A DNA stretch of 64,000 bases from Fibrobacter sp. (lineage in GTDB: Bacteria > Fibrobacterota > Chitinivibrionia > Chitinivibrionales > Chitinispirillaceae): the NCBI GenBank assembly GCA_012513915.1, contig JAAZBG010000054.1, positions 58,467 through 122,466 on the forward strand, read 5' to 3'. The notes beneath the pieces were generated by a model. The model was not told the origin of the DNA. It saw only the letters and a program-made list of their open reading frames with translations, and made no database searches. Numbering within the stretch: the stretch's first letter is position 1; each line of letters opens with the position of its first letter. This document shows positions 59,084 through 64,000 of the stretch, one piece after another. Made by a program: the position numbers and the translations under genes.

Positions 59084-61303
59084 TTATGGATAGTATACCA
59101 TCACGCGTTTATAAGCAATTTCAGAAACACCTGATGCAGTGCTGCTGCCGCCGACAGAATAAATTATTCTGTTGTGACTAACCGTTGCATCACCACTTAT
59201 AGTATAACCGACCGGAGCAACAGTATTCCATCCGTCAGTATTTTGTTTGCAATTAAACACTTTTACATTATCGTAACCAAAAACATTGCCGCTCATTGAA
59301 TTTTTTCCACCAATAATAAAGATACTGTCGCCAACAGCACAGGCACTAAAAGTATTACGGGTCTCAGGCATGACAGGACCATTTGTTGATATCATGCTGA
59401 CAGGATCGAAAATCTCTATACCGGTATGCGACGTCTGCAATTCATCAACACCACCAAGTATCCATATTTTCTGTCCTACAGTCACCGCCTGATGATTTGT
59501 GCGATATTTCAGCATTTGAGCAACTTTAGAAATTTTTAACGTTTTCGGGTCAAACACATAAATATCATTCAGAGCGATCTTGGTTTCATCTGCAGAGGTA
59601 GGATCAGAACCGCCGAAAAGATATATTTTTGAATCATAAACAGTACATGCCATACCGATTAACCCAAATGGCAAAGAATCAGCACATTTGGTCCACTTGG
59701 AATCATCTGGTCTAAGGTAATAAATTGATGAATAAGCAGATAGTATGTTAGACCCGCCAAACACAAATATTGTTTTATCAACAACTGCCGCACAATGATA
59801 GCTGCTCACAGCAGGCAGATCTACTCCGTTACTCATCTTTATCCCGGTTTTTATGTTAAACCGCTCTACAGTTTTCAGAGCAACAGATCTGTTCACTTTA
59901 CTTACACTATTATAAACAAGTTTCTGTCCACCGATAACATACAGCACAGTATCAACAACCACAGCAGAAGAAAACATTTTGCCTTCAGAGAGTGAATCCA
60001 CCATTGGTTTCCATACATCATGAGGATTCAGCAGTTCATCATCAAGAACATCTATTAAGACTGTATCCGCATACCAGTTCCCTGGAGTTTCGCCATCATT
60101 AACCTCGACAAATAGCAGCTTTTTACCCGGTGAACTCCACCTATACAATAAAGTATCAGTGCCGGACCAGGACGAATCCGTACTCATTGATGGATGTACA
60201 TCTTTAAGTGATATGACATTATCCATACTACCCTCACTCCATCGAACGGCTTGCGGTGTAAGCTTTCCATTACAATAACTCACCACGGCAACAACGGTAT
60301 CAGCATTGGTAATAATATCATTACCGCGCCTGTTTTTTATACTTAAACTCACTCGCGTTTTATAGAATAATGGCGGGTAGAGTTTTATTGACAATATAGA
60401 AGAATATGTACTTTTATTATTCAGCATATCAACGGTCTTAACCTGGTAGCAATAATGACGGGGAAGCGTATCTGATGATCCCCCCGGATACACAGTATCG
60501 TCGAAAAAATTATCATTGGTACTGCCGACTAATTCAGGTACAGTACTCACTGAATCGTATCGGTATACCTCATACCCTTTACGATCTGCGACATCAACGT
60601 GACTCCATTGTATCTGTACGATTCCTGAAACAGGATCAAGCAGAAGAATCGTATCAACGACCGGTGATGGCGGTATATCAATTGTATCATTTTCAAGAAC
60701 AAAGCAATCACTAATCGTCATTGTTTTACCCGACTCAACCAGTATATTATTGCTTGTCAGAGAGAGTTTTGCACCTGAAAAACGCAACGTGTAAACGCCC
60801 TTCGGCACGGAGGTCATGGTAAATGTTGATGTCGACTGGTTTACGATCGCATTAAACGAGGTTCCCGGAATATAAATGGCAACATCAGACTTGAGATCAT
60901 AAACAAGCGGATAGGTAACGCACCCCTGAATTGCTCCCGGCGGATACACCGTATCCTTTTTCAGGTCAGTCAAACTATCAAAATACTCGCGAAAAAATGG
61001 TCCTCTGAAGACTTTCTTTGAACCATCTGCAGTAACACCAACAAACGAATAGTTGACCTTTGCAGGTAATGAATCGAATTCAAAACAGCCATTATCATCA
61101 GTTGTTGCCGTCCCGATAACCGTGTTTTCATCTGCCTTGAATAATGAAACAGTTGCTCCGGCGACTGCGTTATCAAATTCATCAACAAGTGTACCAACTG
61201 TAAGTGTACCACCACCGGCAACCTGAGTCGGTCCACAGGAAATCATCATCACCGCAACTAATGCAGTAAGCAGAAAAAGTGATATCAGTTTAAATCTGCC
61301 CAC
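59084..61303 (-). CDS. Lipoprotein with carboxypeptidase-regulatory-like, FN3-like and kelch-repeat domains
   Basis: Lipobox LVAVMMISCGP; TLVDEFDNAVAGATVSLFKADENTVIGTATTDDNGCFEFDSLP; repeated kelch GG motifs (VLYVIGGQKL, TIFVFGGSN, KIYLFGGSD, KIWILGGVD, SIFIIGGKN). Confidence 0.85.
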   Translation of the reverse strand: MGRFKLISLFLLTALVAVMMISCGPTQVAGGGTLTVGTLVDEFDNAVAGATVSLFKADENTVIGTATTDDNGCFEFDSLPAKVNYSFVGVTADGSKKVFRGPFFREYFDSLTDLKKDTVYPPGAIQGCVTYPLVYDLKSDVAIYIPGTSFNAIVNQSTSTFTMTSVPKGVYTLRFSGAKLSLTSNNILVESGKTMTISDCFVLENDTIDIPPSPVVDTILLLDPVSGIVQIQWSHVDVADRKGYEVYRYDSVSTVPELVGSTNDNFFDDTVYPGGSSDTLPRHYCYQVKTVDMLNNKSTYSSILSIKLYPPLFYKTRVSLSIKNRRGNDIITNADTVVAVVSYCNGKLTPQAVRWSEGSMDNVISLKDVHPSMSTDSSWSGTDTLLYRWSSPGKKLLFVEVNDGETPGNWYADTVLIDVLDDELLNPHDVWKPMVDSLSEGKMFSSAVVVDTVLYVIGGQKLVYNSVSKVNRSVALKTVERFNIKTGIKMSNGVDLPAVSSYHCAAVVDKTIFVFGGSNILSAYSSIYYLRPDDSKWTKCADSLPFGLIGMACTVYDSKIYLFGGSDPTSADETKIALNDIYVFDPKTLKISKVAQMLKYRTNHQAVTVGQKIWILGGVDELQTSHTGIEIFDPVSMISTNGPVMPETRNTFSACAVGDSIFIIGGKNSMSGNVFGYDNVKVFNCKQNTDGWNTVAPVGYTISGDATVSHNRIIYSVGGSSTASGVSEIAYKRVMVYYP

Positions 61304-61306
61304 AGT

Positions 61307-62137
61307 TTACTTCTCACCCTTGTAGCATTTAGTCAGTGGAAAAATCTGAAAATTAAATTGATATACACGTTCACTTGGCTCTGGATCACTTTTCGCCATT
61401 TCAAGCGCAGTAAGCTGAAACTCTGTCAGTTTTTCTGATATCGCTTGAAATTGTGCAGTGGAGATATTAAGTGTCAGTGTGGAGATATTTCTGTCGGCAC
61501 GATCAAAACGCTCTATCGCTGTTTGTGCAAGTGTCATGGCCGCACGCTGGTAATGATGAATAGCACTCAATGATGTCTGGTTACTGGTACGGACAGTCTT
61601 ATCAGTAACGACATACATTGCACCATCTTTACGAATAAGATTAAGCTTGAGCAGAAGCTCTATTGCACTCTGCGCCTGAGCTGCCGTAATTGATGGTGCA
61701 AGCATTTTCGCGAGTACCTCGTAGTCCCCATTAAACGGATAGAAATTAATCAGTTCACGTATCGCTACGTTATACCAGTTTGAAAAATACTCATTCTGCT
61801 CAGCAGTCAATTCGTAAATTGACGTCTTTCGCAATACAACCATTTTATCGTGATAGTACTTTCTTCTGTCCGGTTCCTTACTTTGATCATAATGAACCAT
61901 ACAATCAAAGTACTCAGTCTCAACCCTGCTAAAACCAAACAGCTCAGCAAACTTAAAGATCAATTCATCAGAGATATTGCGTTTGCCATTAAGAATGTTC
62001 GTAAAAAAACCGGCTGACGCAATCCCGACCTTGTTACATATATACCTGTATGAAAAAGCAGCCCATTCACTCTTGCGCTGCTGATACAGATCTGAAAGCA
62101 GAATTCTGTAATCGGTATAATCAAATACATTCAGCAT
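61307..62137 (-). CDS. TIGR02147/DUF4423-type putative regulatory protein
   Basis: MLNVFDYTDYRILLSDLYQQRKSEWAAFSYRYICNKVGIASAGFFTNILNGKRNISDELIFKFAELFGFSRVETEYFDCMVHYDQSK. Confidence 0.88.
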   Translation of the reverse strand: MLNVFDYTDYRILLSDLYQQRKSEWAAFSYRYICNKVGIASAGFFTNILNGKRNISDELIFKFAELFGFSRVETEYFDCMVHYDQSKEPDRRKYYHDKMVVLRKTSIYELTAEQNEYFSNWYNVAIRELINFYPFNGDYEVLAKMLAPSITAAQAQSAIELLLKLNLIRKDGAMYVVTDKTVRTSNQTSLSAIHHYQRAAMTLAQTAIERFDRADRNISTLTLNISTAQFQAISEKLTEFQLTALEMAKSDPEPSERVYQFNFQIFPLTKCYKGEK

Positions 62138-62331
62138 TTTTTCTCTTACGACTTAAAGTTAATGCGGACATGTATCATTAGTCTAATATAATCTATATTT
62201 TCAATGATATGACAAAAATATCCGCACTCCTGAACCATTACATATATAGTATACAACATACAAACTACTGACGGGTATGAGGTTTTGCATCAGGTGATAG
62301 AAACTGTTTTCTGGTAGGAAACGGGGGGGGA

Positions 62332-62442
62332 AGTGACGAGTAGCCAGTAGCCAGTAGCCAGTAGCCAGTAGCCAGTAGCCAGTAGCCAGTGTAGCCAGTA
62401 GCCAGTGTAGCCAGTAGCCAGTGTAGCCAATAGCCAACAGCC
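62332..62442. repeat. Heptanucleotide tandem array (AGTAGCC)n with interspersed AGTGTAGCC units
   Basis: AGTGACGAGTAGCCAGTAGCC... with interspersed CAGTGTAGCC, degrading to AATAGCCAACAGCC. Confidence 0.95.
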
Positions 62443-62478
62443 AAATTCTGAATTCAGAAAAGCCATAAAGATTGACTT

Positions 62479-62506
62479 CTGGATGCTGGATTCTGGCTAC
62501 TGAATT
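62479..62506. repeat. Degenerate heptamer array CTGGATG CTGGATT CTGGCTA CTGAATT
   Basis: Four consecutive CTGRMTN heptamers, 37 bp after the AGTAGCC array. Confidence 0.7.
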
Positions 62507-62553
62507 CTTTAAAAAAAACGCTCCCCCTCTTGACATTAAACTTTCTTTTAATA

Positions 62554-62601
62554 ACACTACTATTGGTATTGACTCTATTTTTAGCACACTATATTTTGTG
62601 T
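62554..62601 (+). promoter_or_regulatory. Candidate tandem NrdR boxes upstream of nrdD
   Basis: Strong box ACACTATATTTTGTGT (62586-62601); degenerate ACACTACTATTGGTAT (62554-62569), 32 bp upstream. Confidence 0.6.
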
Positions 62602-62718
62602 AAGTACAAATTGAACAACATTTTGATTTTCAAAGGGGAAAGCACTCAAAAGAACCTGCATTGTTCGGGTTTTTCTGAATGCGTATCAGACACATTTAAA
62701 CACACGAGGGTTTATTCT

Positions 62719-64000
62719 ATGATTTCGACGATTCGCAAACGTAATGGTGCACTTGCAAGTTATGACAACTATAAAATCGCTAATGCTATCTTTAAGGCAG
62801 CACAGTCATGCGGGATGCACGACTTTGGCAATGCACTGGAACTTGCGAAAAGAGTTGAAAGTGTCATTAATGAACGGTTCCACCCGAAATCGATTCCGGC
62901 TGTTGAGGAGATTCAGGATCTTGTTGAAAAGGTTCTGATGGATGCCGGCTTGACAAAGATCGCGAAGACCTACATTCTTTATCGTGAGCAGCATCGCCGT
63001 AATCGTGAAACCGGCAGTCTTCTTGTTAATATCAATCGCACCATGGATGGTTATCTTCGCAAAGAGGACTGGCGTGTCAAAGAAAATGCCAATGTCGGCT
63101 ATTCCCTCGGTGGCCTGATACTTCATAATAGTGGTGCTATTACTGCAAATTACTGGCTCGAAAATATCTACAGTCCCTCTGTTGCCGAAGCACATCGTAA
63201 TGGTGATTTTCATCTCCATGATCTCTCCATGTTTTCAGGGTACTGCGCAGGCTGGTCACTTCGTCAGCTTATTACTGAAGGCCTCGGTGGTGTCCCCAAC
63301 AAGATCTCTTCCGGACCGGCAAAACACCTCTCAACACTTATTCAGCAGATGGTGAACTTCCTTGGGGTACTTCAGAACGAATGGGCCGGAGCACAGGCGT
63401 TTTCATCATTTGACACCTACCTTGCACCATTTGTAAAGGTCGAGAATCTGTCATTTAAAGAGGTAAAGCAGTGCATCCAGTCATTCGTCTTTGGTGTTAA
63501 TACGCCATCACGCTGGGGATCACAGGCACCTTTTACAAATGTCACCTTTGACTGGGTTGTTCCTGAAGACCTTGCTGAACAGCCTGCAATTGTTGGCGGT
63601 GAAATACAGGAATTTACTTATGCAGACTGTCAAAAAGAGATGGACCTTATAAATAAAGCCTTCCTTGAGATCTTTATCGAAGGTGATCATGAAGGACGTG
63701 GTTTTGCATACCCTATTCCAACATATAATATCACATCTAATTTTGACTGGACCAGCAAGAATGCAGACCTGCTGTTCCAGATCACCGGAAAATATGGTAC
63801 ACCCTACTTCCAGAATTTTGTTAATTCATCGCTGAAACCCGGCGATGTCCGTTCGATGTGCTGCAGATTACAACTTGACAAGCGCGAGCTTCGCAATCGT
63901 GGCGGCGGCTTGTTTGGCTCAGATGAATTCACCGGATCGCTTGGTGTTGTCACAATCAACCTGCCAAGAATCGGGTACCTATCATCAAGTAAAGAGGAGT
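62719..64000 (+). CDS. nrdD: Anaerobic ribonucleoside-triphosphate reductase (truncated at right edge)
   Basis: ATP-cone MISTIRKRNGALASYDNYKIANAIFKAA; catalytic part GYSLGGLILHNSGAITANYWLENIYSPSVAEAHRNGDFHLHDLSMFSGYCAGWSL; SRWGSQAPFTNVTFDW. Manual translation, no stop in window. Confidence 0.95.
   Translation, partial: MISTIRKRNGALASYDNYKIANAIFKAAQSCGMHDFGNALELAKRVESVINERFHPKSIPAVEEIQDLVEKVLMDAGLTKIAKTYILYREQHRRNRETGSLLVNINRTMDGYLRKEDWRVKENANVGYSLGGLILHNSGAITANYWLENIYSPSVAEAHRNGDFHLHDLSMFSGYCAGWSLRQLITEGLGGVPNKISSGPAKHLSTLIQQMVNFLGVLQNEWAGAQAFSSFDTYLAPFVKVENLSFKEVKQCIQSFVFGVNTPSRWGSQAPFTNVTFDWVVPEDLAEQPAIVGGEIQEFTYADCQKEMDLINKAFLEIFIEGDHEGRGFAYPIPTYNITSNFDWTSKNADLLFQITGKYGTPYFQNFVNSSLKPGDVRSMCCRLQLDKRELRNRGGGLFGSDEFTGSLGVVTINLPRIGYLSSSKEE

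Noticed and set aside
62332-62442. Possible CRISPR array
   Set aside because: Units are 7 bp with no unique spacers of 25-40 bp; no cas genes in the window.
62201-62587. 128-aa minus-strand ORF with YWLLATGYWLLAT repeats
   Set aside because: Translation of the AGTAGCC heptamer array; 7-bp units scramble the frame and there is no coding evidence.

Overview
The window is a bacterial chromosomal segment. A fibro-slime/PA14-type secreted protein, a TIGR02147-type regulator and a Fibrobacter-type circularly permuted lichenase suggest Fibrobacterota or a Chitinispirillum-like relative; this is inference, with no database search. About 50 protein genes are supportable. They include a translationally coupled five-gene minus-strand operon (GGDEF response regulator, kdtA, holA, truA, HtrA-like protease), a GH57 branching enzyme with DUF4912, an RND efflux pair, recG, rlmH, dnaK and the rfaE1 kinase. 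A small ribosomal protein THX gene is missing from the ORF track, and a truncated anaerobic ribonucleotide reductase lies at the right edge. No rRNA, tRNA or CRISPR array was recognised. Most interesting: (1) a cobalamin-riboswitch-controlled operon with BtuB, a BtuG-like beta-propeller lipoprotein candidate, BtuF, BtuD, BtuC and a CbiR-like cobamide-remodelling enzyme; (2) a thiol/redox island (DUF302, three thioredoxin-fold proteins, CcdA, rhodanese, TauE/SafE, mini-ferredoxin, ArsR) with a sigma-54 activator, a GTTAAC cluster and a divergent sigma-54 promoter; (3) a sigma-54 -24/-12 promoter directly upstream of dnaK; (4) dispersed heptanucleotide repeat arrays sharing a leader-like sequence, and a 90-bp imperfect palindrome; (5) a regulator with two tandem GntR-like winged-helix domains.
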